Below are positions 30,742-42,200 of a stretch of DNA of 64,000 nucleotides, piece after piece; positions within the stretch are counted from its first letter, which is position 1; each line of letters begins with the position of its first letter. Under the pieces are notes generated by a model. The model was not told the DNA's origin. It saw only the letters and a list, made by a program, of their open reading frames with translations, and searched no databases. The position numbers and the translations under genes were made by a program. Source of the DNA: Isoetes taiwanensis (Eukaryota > Streptophyta > Lycopodiopsida > Isoetales > Isoetaceae); the NCBI GenBank assembly GCA_021234155.1, contig JAJEKV010000014.1, positions 11,496,415-11,560,414 on the forward strand, written 5' to 3'.

Positions 30742-33700
30742 TTGATGGTATGGTACAAACATGGGCACAACGATAATGAAGAGTACAATGATGAAGATGA
30801 ACAGAATACGATGATGAAGATGGCGACAATGCCCCCGTGGGGCGACTTCATGGAAGTTGAGGAACCCATAGCCGACATGTTAGATGCATTTGGCCCAATC
30901 TTCGACAATGACCTAGATGACGATATAAATACTCCTAACGATGGTCATGAAGATCACGTTTTATTGGAGGAGGCGCATAAAGCATTATATCCAGGTGCAA
31001 GCATATCTAGATTGGCGACATCTTTATTGATATTAAACCTTCAAGCCAAATTCAAATGGAGCAATGCCAGTGTTACGGCTTTGTTAGAGTAAGTACAATT
31101 GCAATCACTTGCTTTATTGAATTTGTAGTTGAATGTATACGTAAAGGTCTGTTTTATACAGGTTATTGCAAGAGAAAATACTCCCACAAGGGAACACTAT
31201 GCCCAAAAGTCGCAATGAAATAAAAAATATATTGGCAGCTACTGGTTTAGGCTACCATAAGATTCACACTTATCCAAATGATTGCATGGTATATTATCCG
31301 AATGACATCTACAAGAACACAGAAACATGCCCTAAATGTGGTGCCTCTAGGTACAACGCAGATGCCAAGGGAAAGACCGTCCCGATGAAGGTGGTTCGCT
31401 ACTTTCCATTGATCCCTCGCATAAGGCTATTGTTTCGATGTGAATCTCTAGCCGCTCATGGGTTGGTGTGCCGCTAATGCGCCGAAAGTGACAATGTACT
31501 CCGCGTGGTTAGTGACTGCAAGCAATGGAAGCATATTGATGAAACATGGCCGGAATTTGGAAGAGAGCCACGAAATCTCAGATTAGGGTTGGCAACGGAT
31601 GGTGTTAATCCTTATGGACGTCAATCGGCCGCGTGGTCAACTTGGCCAGTAGTGTTGATCAACTATAATTTACCACCGTGGTTACTCATGAAGACTAGCC
31701 ATTTAATGGTAGTACTATTAGTTCCAGGACCGAAGAAGCCGGAAAGTCTAGATCCATATCTGAAAATAGTTATTGATGAGCTTTTGACATTGTGGAGTGA
31801 AGGTATTGAAGTTTACGATGTCTCAAGAGAACTTCGTGCTGAACGAAGATTTACCTTGAGAGCAATCTTAATGTGGACAACGGCGATTGGCCCGGGTTTG
31901 TATGAACTCTCTGGACTCCAAGTGTCTGGATATGCGGCATGTCACTTGTGTGGGTTTGAACAGTTGAACTCTCGCCGGTCAACGGCATTGCACAAAAATG
32001 TCTATGCAAACTTCAAGAGATATCTGCCAATGGAAAATCGACTTCGATACGTAGGTCCAAGAGAAAAACATTGCACTGAAGAGCCTCCCAAAAGGTTGAC
32101 AATGAGAGATTGGGGTAACATGTGGGATGCCGCTGAAGGAAATAAGGTTAAGGGAATGAAGTGGAAAGCATCCTTCTTCCTTCTACCCTATTGGATGTAA
32201 TCGAAGATCCATCATCTTCTTGATCCCATGCACATCTTTAAAAATGTTTTGCCTATTTGGAGGCATGTCACGGACGTCCGGACACTGAGATGCAAGACGA
32301 GAAGATCTACAAGAAGCTGGATCAAAATCTAAAGCATGGTTAAATGTCGAAGAAGGAATAAGGCCACAAGTGGATTGGATCGTGCCTAGAAAATGTATGA
32401 AACCCGTTCGAGAAGCGATCAAGGCAATAAAGACTCCGACAGGATATATGCATTCGTTGCGTAATTGTTTCTCTAACGAAGGGGAGTTAACTGGGTTGAA
32501 ATCTCATGATTGGCATAAGATGTTGCAGTTTGTTATGCCTATTGTTATGTGGGGTCCCGGTCCACTACGCAATATGTCTCCTATCGAGTTTTCGAGGTTT
32601 GTAACAGATTTAGAAAACACTTTCGATGCTGAACTCTCACTTAACTTTTTTCTTTCTTAAATGATATTTAGATGGATTACAAGGAAGGAAATACCGACAA
32701 ATGAAATTGCGGACATGCGAACTAAGGTCGTTGAGGCATGTTGTGGCGTCGGAGAAAGAATTTCCAACAAGTTTTCGGACATACAAACTCACTTACTAGT
32801 GCATTTAGTGGATGAAGTAGAGCTTGCGTGCACAACAAATCCTAGATGGATGTTTTTATAGAACGCTTTTGAAGGTCCTCAAGGACTTAAATGCGTCAAA
32901 AGGCAAGGCCGAGGGTTGCATGGCCGAGGGTTGGTTAGCACGAGAGTCATTATTCTATGTCACCGAAGTTCTTGGCCGATCTACACCCCAATGCTCCACG
33001 ATTATGGACCGATGAAGACACTCCAACTATAATTGGAGAAGTTCCCCGGAAGGAAGACCATAGTAAGAAATTGTTCACACTAGAAGAACAAAAAGTCAAT
33101 AAGTTTCTCATCTACAACTCCACTCCCATGGAGAAATGGATAAAAAATACGAGGAAGAAAAATAAAGAGGGATGAGGAGAGAAGACGCTTATCGACAAAA
33201 GAATCGCAAAACAACCACTTCCGGATCATCTAGGGTCCCGCCAAGTGAGATAAACAATAAATGGCATGCTCGAACAACTAGAGATGGCAAGGCAACGTAT
33301 ATTAACATGTTTCTAGCGAAGAATTTGCATATGCTAAAGGCGTGTCACTATTTGTAAGTGCAACTTAATAGCATATAATTCACGAAGTTTCGTTCGTTAT
33401 TTTGAACATTTGTTCCTTTACTTTGTAGTATAATTCATATGCATCAATATGGTCTTCATTTGCTCACTTTCGACGACAAAGTGTGGATCATGGCAAACGA
33501 CTTATGATTGTGGTATATCAGCAAAGTTTAGTACGTTTTGCCGACCGGGTAGTGCACCCAAACCCAATCGAGGCAATGTTGGAATGGATTGGTACTATAA
33601 AGACTATCATGGAGGTTGATGTCGGTAGTGCATTCAAAACAATGTTGTTTGATGCCGAATGGTTTGATCTTGTGTGTACTGGTGCTCATGCCACGATACG

Positions 33701-33990
33701 CAAAGATTTGAGTGGCATGTATTCACTAGATTCAACTTCGTCTCAGATCGCGGGTCAAGACACACCGTGAGGGTTGAGCAATGTGAACAAGTATGTTTAC
33801 TTGGATGCAATAAAATTTATATATGTCATTAACAAAGGAACTAATGTAATAGAGGTTTTGTAGGTCACCTTCGTTCCAGATCCTTTGCAAGATCAGTGGT
33901 GGTTCGTAGTTCCATGTAAAGGCTCGCTCCGCCGCAGATATTTGAAGGTGAAGAAGAGATGGCGGCCGAATAGGGAGGTTGGGGGGCTAG
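30742..33990 (+). pseudogene. tnp2: CACTA transposase (tnp2, DUF4218, DUF4216), copy 2
   Basis: The first readable exon ends at 31088 with a GTAAGT donor; the acceptor ACAG is at 31158-31161 and joins in frame (ALLE then LLQEK). Next come LPKSRNEIKNIL, YHKIHTYPNDCMVYY, CPKCGASRY and VVRYFPLIPRI, then LATDGVNPYG, STWPVVLINYNLPPW, LLVPGPKKPESLDPYL and CHLCGFEQ. These are hallmark tnp2 words. LDPMHIFKNV follows in another frame (32210). A DUF4218-like part (32490-32950) has LKSHDWHKMLQ, LLVHLVDEV and GCMAEGWLARESLFY. A DUF4216-like part (33483-33960) has MLFDAEWFDL and DPLQDQWWFVVPC. One in-frame TAA (31475-31477) and several frameshifts break it. The true start lies upstream and is not determined. 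Confidence 0.9.
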
Positions 33991-34338
33991 ACTATTGTCA
34001 TGATAGAAGACTACCATCGATTGAACCTTCATTACTTTATTATGATTATATTTTCTTCCCACATATGAATAAGAAAAACTTTGGCATCTTAATTTGTGTA
34101 TACTACAAACCATATTAGGCAACATTAGTATTGCAACTGGGTTATCATAGACATTTATGCCAAGTTAATTGGCAGCCTAGTATAGACCTATGGCTTTGCA
34201 AGCCCACCGATCAGGGCAGTCCTACATACTGGTTGAGTACACGCTTTATGTTTAATTAATCATAAAATGTGAAGATTCCCTTCAAAATGCAAGATTCATA
34301 TACAAAATCATATATGTATTCCCTTCAAAATACAAAAT

Positions 34339-34900
34339 TCATATAAAAACCCATACACAATTCAAATACACAAAACAAAGTGGATGTGCACATCTAGCGG
34401 TATATATCAGCATCGGTGTGATCCACTCGCAGGTTCGAAGGTGCTCGGACGGTGATTTCCTCCACCCCGCCGTAACAAGCCTCCCCGAAGCATGGAATCC
34501 AAGCCCTCCGACGTGGTGTCTGCATTTCCCCAAGGAATTCATGTAACGAAGCACTTCCCGCATGCCCCGTTGGTCTGGTGCAACTTTTGAAAGTAGGGCT
34601 TCAGCAAATGTTTCCTTCCCAAAGGCCCCTATCCTCTAGCATACGGGCCAAGCACAACGAGCTCACCATGCATTTCTTCAGGCATTCGAGCCTCAGATTG
34701 AGGGAAGGTCCCCGCCCCAATGTCGCGGCCAGGGTCTTTCTTGCCCCTATCACGCAGCTTTGTCATGGCTTGCTTGAACTCCGCCTTTCTTGGTTAGGGT
34801 TCGCCTCTAGCCACTTTCGACCGGAGGCGTTCAGGTGCCCCAGCAGCTGCGACGGCCTCGTGCGGCATCAAGCGGGCATGCATCGGGAGAAGCGCCATGG
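34339..34900 (-). pseudogene. Minus-strand remnant of unknown gene, copy 2
   Basis: Reading leftward from an ATG near 34898, the frames give MALLPMHARLMPHEAV, then KAEFKQAMTKLRDRGKKDPG, RMPEEMHGELVVLGPYA, LHEFLGEMQTPRR and ITVRAPSNLRVDH, with frame changes between them. HEFLGEM recurs in copy 1 (6552-6983). The gene would be transcribed divergently from the two-exon gene at 35284, with the palindrome cluster 35050-35140 between them. No family was recognised. Confidence 0.35.
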
Positions 34901-35044
34901 CAGATGTAGGTGAGGAGCTCGACGGAGGAGGAGGAGGAGGAAGCCGGAGGGCTGAGGAGCAGAGGATGGAGGGCGCGGAGAAGCGGAGGACTAATAGGGC
35001 AATATATATGGCATTTCAAAGATACCTAAAACAAAATAAATTTC

Positions 35045-35140
35045 GCAGACGACGTCATAGAACGTGGATTATAGACGTCGTTAACGACGTCTAAACGTCG
35101 TTAAACGACGTCTATACGTCTTAAAACGACGTCTCTGTTC
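35045..35140. promoter_or_regulatory. GACGTCGTTAACGACGTC palindrome cluster, copy 2
   Basis: A perfect 18 bp palindrome is at 35074-35091. Next to it are ACGTCGTTAAACGACGT (35095-35111) and ACGTCTTAAAACGACGTC, with spacers of only a few bases, about 150 bp upstream of the plus-strand ATG at 35284. The same words make up the subterminal array of the element. In known CACTA systems such motifs are bound by an element-encoded protein. That role is inferred here. Confidence 0.55.
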
Positions 35141-35283
35141 CTTTAAATGTCATCGGCCGGCTTTCATTTTTTTTCATTTCTTTTATGATTTGAGTATTGC
35201 GCTACTCGCTTTGAACGATCCTCAGATCCTAGTTTTTCATTGCAGTTATTGTGAGAGTTTTTTCTTTATTGCTTTTGGGATAC

Positions 35284-35816
35284 ATGGCCATGGAAGGTAT
35301 GCTTCGACGCTTGAACCAGATTCAGGAGGAGATGAGGATTCAAGAGCAGAGAAATATGGAACCTGTCTTCACAAGTAAGGCTACACACTCTGTAGTTTAT
35401 ACACTTTATTGTATTTTCTCTATTTTCTAATCTATAGCTTGGTGTAGGAGCCGTCGAGGGCATGAGAAGGAAGGGAATCCTCCGTGAACCCCCTCCTCCA
35501 CTCGAAGATGAGGACTATGAAACAACGATCCATCGGATGAAGGTGTTAAAGAAGTATGTGATTGGTGAGAAGGCATCACCAAATTGCTAGGGGACCGAGT
35601 GAGTCGCCTAGCATGATGAGGGTGCTTCTTGAAGAGATGGTCGTGGTTTGGAAGCACCACAGAAAAACAACATTAACATGATACTAGCGTCGACATGGTG
35701 GACGCCGCACATACTTGACATGGAGCTATGGTTCAAAGGGGATGGACAAGTGGAGGACTTCAATGATGGAAACCATAAACCAAGCTCGTGGAGGAGTATC
35801 TTTGAATTGTTCAAGT
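35284..35816 (+). pseudogene. Short two-exon gene of unknown function, copy 2
   Basis: Exon one from the ATG at 35284 reads MAMEGMLRRLNQIQEEMRIQ and ends at a GTAAGG donor near 35372. Exon two begins after CTATAG (35437) and reads VEGMRRKGILREPPPPLEDE and IHRMKVLKKYVIGEKA. The straightforward splice does not keep the frame, and a stop follows at about 35589. Further protein-like sequence (ELWFKGDGQVEDF near 35725) lies in another frame. The coiled-coil-like first exon is notable. Position within the element would suit a TNPA-like accessory protein, but there is no sequence support for that. Confidence 0.4.
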
Positions 35817-36214
35817 GATCTTTTGTTCAATAAACCTCTGTTTTGTACATTGTTATATTTTCTCTTGGGTACAATCTAACATTGATACATGCATGAACAT
35901 GATCTGAAGGATTCTTGAAGATATTTTGCATTCTTCTGTTGGATCCCACCTTCTTCAGTTCGATTTGCCATTTGCCATTTGAACTGCGGTTTTCGCGACA
36001 TTTCGACTTGGATCGGTAGAACCAAATGAGATTATTTGTGGTTTGACTCTCCCAGTAGCTCTTACAAATGGGACACTTCCATGTTCTAAATCTTTCAAAT
36101 GCACATTCTTAGAAGGATGGTCAGCTTGGATTTTTTCTGCAAACCCGACCGATAGAAGGCCTACTAAACTTATGTTTCTTTGTGGCTTGAAGTCAATCTT
36201 CCAAATCTTCCAAA
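35817..36214. other. Spacer without recognised gene, copy 2
   Basis: This is the counterpart of 8061-8480. It contains no convincing frame and joins the satellite near CGGTTGCCTCGCGAACGGC. Confidence 0.5.
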
Positions 36215-39200
36215 TCAGCTCGGTTGCCTCGCGAACGGCTGCCCCGACCGTTCTAATGCTAACCCTTTGACCTAGACCTTCTCCGAAAATTCCGAAAATT
36301 GGGGCGTGTGCTGGAGATGAATTAGGGATCCAGCTGGCAAAAAATCAGAATTTATTTTCGTGCAATGCATTAATTGCGAATTTATGAATGTCTTGCCACT
36401 GCAAAAGCGCCCCCCGACTTCTACTTGCCACATCGGGAGGAGGACAGGCCCAAACTCCGCTCCGTCAGTTCCCCTTGCTCCGTATTCTCGGCTGCTGCTT
36501 CTCGGCCAGGTCCCAAGTGCAACAGACCAGGACTCGGCCCCCAAAACGCAAACCCTTCTAGAGCCTGGCAACCCACAGGGTTTACGTTTCGGAGGCCCTC
36601 TCCTTGTCAGATTCGGCCGGGACCTTGCGCCGTGTCTTGAAGTAAAGTTGGGGTGTTGACGCCAGAGTGCGGACCCTAAAATCCCTCCGGAAGCTGCTTG
36701 CCCCGAATTTCCTCTCCCCAAGGCCCTGGGGAAGGACGGGCAACCTCCCCTCTCCGGAACCACGATTTGGCTCTGCCAATGGACTCAGAACGTCGACATT
36801 GCCCTGGGGACCAAGTTCCGTGGCTAGAAGACCAGGGCTCGGCCCCCAAAACGTAAACCCTTCTAGAGCCTGGCAACCCACAGGGTTTACGTTTCGGAGG
36901 CCCTCTCCTTGTCAGATTCGGCCGGGACCTTGCGCCGTGACTTGACGTGGAGTGGGGGTGTTGACGCCAGAGCACGGACCCTAAAATCCCCCCGGAAGCT
37001 GCTTGCCCCGAATTTCCTCTCCCCAAGGCCCTGGGGACGGACGGGCGACCTCCCCTCTCCGGAATCGCGATTTGGCTCTTCCAATGGACTCAGAACATCG
37101 ACATTGCCCTGGGGACCAAGTTCCTGGGGGGCGTTTGCTTACAATGCATTAATCCAAAGTAGTTCACTTCCATCACACTCGTAGTCAATTGGCCTAGGAT
37201 GTGGATGCGGGATACTGTCGTGGAGGGCGTGAGTGTTTCCTTCTTTTGCAAAACCGACCTTGTAACTTGCTCCCTAGGGTAATTTCGCCATTCCGGACGA
37301 TTTGGCAGGGTTGATTTGCCATTCCGGAGCCTCCCCGTTGCCCGAACGACAAAACAGTGCGGTTTCTACAAGGCCGACATCGGGGGCCGCGTGGGTTTGA
37401 CAAGTTCTCCCGACCGACTGGAATCTTTTGGGCCTTCCCAAGAGGGGCCCCGAACGGAGGATCCAACGGTCGGATAGGGGAACCGCCCGGGAGGGTGGTC
37501 ATTAGCTGCAGCCCTCGGGGAGCGCCGCCAGAAGGGCTGCCTCGGGAACTTTTTGGATCCCGGCCTCCGGGGGTCCGGGACTCTCCCCTCTTGTGAGGGA
37601 TCCCTGCAAGGTCCTGGCCTCGTTTGACTTGGGGAAGGGTGCCAGCTCGGTTGCCCTGCAACGGGCTGCCCCGACCGTTCTAGTGCTAACCCTTTGACCT
37701 AGAACTTCTCCGAAAATTCCGAAAATTGGGGCGCAGGCCGGAGATGAATTAGGGATCCAGTTGGCAAAAAATCAGAATTTATTTTCGTGCAATGCATTAA
37801 TTGCGAATTTATGAATGTCTTGCCACTGCAAAAGCGCCCCCCGACTTCTACTTCCCACATCGGGAGGAGGACAGGCCCAAACTCCGGCCCGCCGGGCCCC
37901 TTGCTCAGATTTTCTGGCCGCCGCTTCGGCCAGGTCCCAAGTGCAACAGACGGGACTCGGCCCCCAAAACGCAAACCCTTCTAGAGCCGGCAACCCACGG
38001 GGTTTACGTTTGAGGCCCTCTCCTTGTCGATTCGGCGGGACCTTGCCGCGGACTTGACGCGGGAGTGGGGGTGTTGACGCCTTGAGCACGGACCCTAAAA
38101 TCCCCCCTAAGCCGCTTGCCCGAATTTCCCTCTCCCCCAAGGCCCCAGGGACGGACGGATGACCTCCCCTCTCCGAATCGCGATTTGGCTCTTCCAATGG
38201 ACTCGAACGCCGACATTGCCCTTGGGACCAAGTTCCGTGGGGCGTAAGACCACCCGACCTCCAAGAAGCCAAAGTAGCTCACTTCCATCACACTCGTAGT
38301 CAATTGGCCTAGGATGTGGATGCGGGGGATCTTGTCGTGGAGGGCGTGAGTGTTTCATTCTTTGCAAAACCGACCTTGTAACTTGCTCCCTAGGGTAATT
38401 TCGCCATTCCGGACGCATTTTTGGGGGTGGTCAATTTGCCATTCCCGAGCCTCCTGATGCCCGAACGACAAAACAAGGCGGTTTCTACAAGGCCGACATC
38501 GACGCCCAGCGGTTTGACAAGTTCTCCGGACCGATCTGGAATCTTTTGGGCCTTCCCAAGAGGGGCCCCGAACGGAGGATCCAACGGCCGGATAGGGGAA
38601 CCGGGCCCGGGAGGGTGGTCATTAGCGTGCAGCCCCGGGGAGCCGCCAGAAGGGCTGCCTCGGGGAACTTTTTGGATCCCCGCCCCCGGGGTGGGACTCT
38701 CCCCTCTTGTGAGGGATCCCCCCGCAAGGTCCTGGCCTCGTTTGACTTGGGGAAGGGTGCCGGCTCTGCTGTTCTCCAACGGGCTGCCCCGACCGCTCTA
38801 GTGCTAACCCTTTGACCTAGAACTTCTCAGAAAATTCAAAATTGGGGCGCAGGCTGGAGATGAATTAGGGATCCAGCCTGGCAAAAAATCAGAATTTATT
38901 TTCATGCAATGCATTAATTGCGAATTTATGAATGTCTTGCCATCGCAAAAGCCCCCGACTTCTACTTGCCACATCGGGAGGAGGACAGGCCCAAACTCCG
39001 CTCGCCGGTTCCCCTTGCTCCGTATTCTTGGCTGCCGCTTTCGGCCAGGTCCCAAGTGCAACAGACCGGGGACTCGCCCCCAAAACGCATAAACCCTTCT
39101 AGAGCCGGCAACCCACGTGGTTTACGTTTGGAGGCCCTATCCTTGTCGATTCGGCCGGGACCTTCGCGCCGTGACTTGACGTGGAGTGGGGGTGTTGGCC

Positions 39201-42200
39201 TTGAGCACGGACCCTAAAATCCCCCTAAGCCGAATTTCCCTTCTCTCCCAAGGCCACAGGAGCGGACGGGGCGACCTCCCCTCTCCGAATCGCGATTTGG
39301 CTTTCCAATGGACTCGAGAACGTCGACATTGCCCTTGGGACCAAGTTCCGTGGGAGGAAGACCACCCGACCTCCAAGAAGCCAAAGTAGCTCACTTCCAT
39401 CACACTCGTAGTCAATTGGCCTAGGATGTGGATGCGGGATACTGTCGTGGAGGGCGTGAGTGTTTCCTTCTTTTGCAAAACCGACCTTGTAACTTGCTCC
39501 CTAGGGTAATTTCGCCATTCCGGACGATTTGGCAGGGTCGATTTGCCATTCCGGAGCCTCCCCGGTGCCCGAACGACAAAACAGTGCGGTTTCTACAAGG
39601 CCGACATCGGGGGGCGTTTGGTTTGACAAGTTCTCCGGACCGATCTGGAATCTTTTGGGCCTTCCCGAAGAGGGGCCCCTGAACGGAGGATCCAACGGTC
39701 GGATAGGGGAACCGGCCCTGGGGAGGGAGGGTGGTCATTAGCGCAGCCCCGGGGAGCGCGGGGAAGGGCTGCCTGGGGAACTTTTTGGATCCCGCCTCGG
39801 GTCCTGGACTCTCCCCTCTTGTGAGGGATCCCCGCAAGGTCCCGGGCCTCGTTTGACTTGGGGAAGGGTGCCAGCTCGGTTGCCCTGCAACGGGCTGCCC
39901 CGACCGTTCTAGTGCTAACCCTTTGACCTAGAACTTCTCCGAAAATTCCGAAAATTGGGGCGTGTGCTGGAGATGAATTAGGGATCCAGCTGGCAAAAAA
40001 TCAGAATTTATTTTCGTGCAATGCATTAATTGCGAATTTATGAATGTCTTGCCACTGCAAAAGCGCCCCCCGACTTCTACTTGCCACATCGGGAGGAGGA
40101 CAGGCCCAAACTCCGCTCCGGGCCGGGTTCCCCTTGCTCCGTATTCTCGGCTGCTGCTTCTCGGCCAGGTCCCAAGTGCAACAGACCAGGACTCGGCCCC
40201 CAAAACGCAAACCCTTCTAGAGCCTGGCAACCCACAGGGTTTACGTTTCGGAGGCCCTCTCCTTGTCAGATTCGGCCGGGACCTTGCGCCGTGACTTGAC
40301 GTGGAGTGGGGGTGTTGACACCAGAGCACGGACCCTAAAATCCCCCCAAAAGCTGCTTGCCCCGAATTTCCTCTCCCCAAGGCCCTGGGGACGGACGGGC
40401 GACCTCCCCTCTCCGGAATCGCGATTTGGCTCTTCCAATGGACTCAGAACGTCGACATTGCCCTGGGGACCAAGTTCCTGGGGGGCGTTTGCTTACAATG
40501 CATTAATCCAAAGTAGTTCACTTCCATCACACTCGTAGTCAATTGGCCTAGGATGTGGATGCGGGATACTGTCGTGGAGGGCGTGAGTGTTTCCTTCTTT
40601 TGCAAAACCGACCTTGTAACTTGCTCCCTAGGGTAATTTCGCCATTAGGACGATTTGGCGGGGTTGATTTGCCATTCCGAGCCTCCCATTGCCCGAACGA
40701 CAAAACAAGGCGGGTTTCTACAAGGTCGACATCGGGACGCCCGCTGTTTGACAAGTTCTCGGACCGATCTGGAATCTTTTGGGCCTTCCCAAGAGGGGCC
40801 CCCCGAACGGAGGATCCAACTGGCCGGATAGGGGAACCGGGCTCAGGGAGGGTGGTCATTAGCGTGCAGCCCCAGGGGGGCGCCGCCAGAAGGGCTGCCT
40901 CGGGAACTTTTGGATCCCGCCTGGGTCCGGACTCTCCCCTCTTGTGAGGGATCCCCGCAAGGTCGGCCTCGTTTGACTTGGGGAAGGGTGCCAGCTCGGT
41001 TGTTCCCCGCAGCGGGCTGCCCCGACCGCTCTAGTGCTAACCCTTTGACCTAGAACTTCTCCGAAAAATTCGAAAATTGGGGCAGGCTTTGGAGATGAAT
41101 TAGGGATCCGGTGGCAAAAATCAGAATTTATTTTCGTGCAATGCATTAATTGCGAATTTATGAATGTCTTGCCAATGCAAAAGCCCCGACTTCTACTTGC
41201 CACATCGGGAGGAGGACAGGCCCAAACTCCGCCCCGCCAGTTCCCCTTGTCCAGTATTCTTGGCTGCCGCTTCCGCCAGGTCCCAAGTGCAACAGACCAG
41301 ACTTCGCCCCCAAAACATAAACCCTTCTAGAGCCCGGCAACCCACGGGTGGTTTACGTTTAGGAGGCCCCTCCTTGTCGATTCGCCGGGACCTTGCCGTG
41401 ACTTGACGTGGAGTGGGGGTGTTGACGCCTTGAGCACGGACCCTAAAATCCCCCAAAAAGCCGCTTGCCGATTTCCTCTCCCCAAGGCCCAGGGGCCGGG
41501 ACGGGTGACCTCCCTCTCAGGAATCGCGATTTGGCTCTTCCAATGGACTCGAACGTCGACATTGCCCTTGGGACCAAGTTCCCGGGGCCAAAGACCACCC
41601 GACCTCCAAGAAGCGCCAAAGTAGCTCACTTCCATCACACTCGTAGTCAATTGGCCTAGGATGTGGATGCGGGATACCGTCGTGGAGGGCGTGAGTGTTT
41701 TCCTTCTTTTTGCAAAACCGACCTTGTAACTTGCTCCCTAGGGTAATTTCGCCATTCTGGACGATTTAAGGTGGTCGATTTGCCATTCCGGAGCCTCCCT
41801 GTGTCCGAACGACAAAAAGCAGTGCGGTTTCTACAAGGCCGACATCCGGGGACGCCTGCGGGTTTGACAAGTTCTCAGGACCGATCTGGAATCTTTTGGG
41901 CCTTCCCGAAGAGGGGCCCCCGAACGGAGGATCCAACGGCCGGATAGGGGAACCGGACCGGGGAGGGTGGTCATTAGCGCAGACCCTGGGGAGCTGCCAG
42001 AAGGGGCCGCCTCGGGGAACTTTTTGGATCCCGCCTCTTGGGGTCCTGGGACTCTCCCCTCTTGTGAGGGATCCCCGCAAGGTCCCGGGCCTCGTTTGAC
42101 TTGGGGAAGGGTGCCAGCTCGGTTGCCCTGCAACGGGCTGCCCCGACCGTTCTAGTGCTAACCCTTTGACCTAGACCTTCTCCTAAAATTCAAAATTGGG

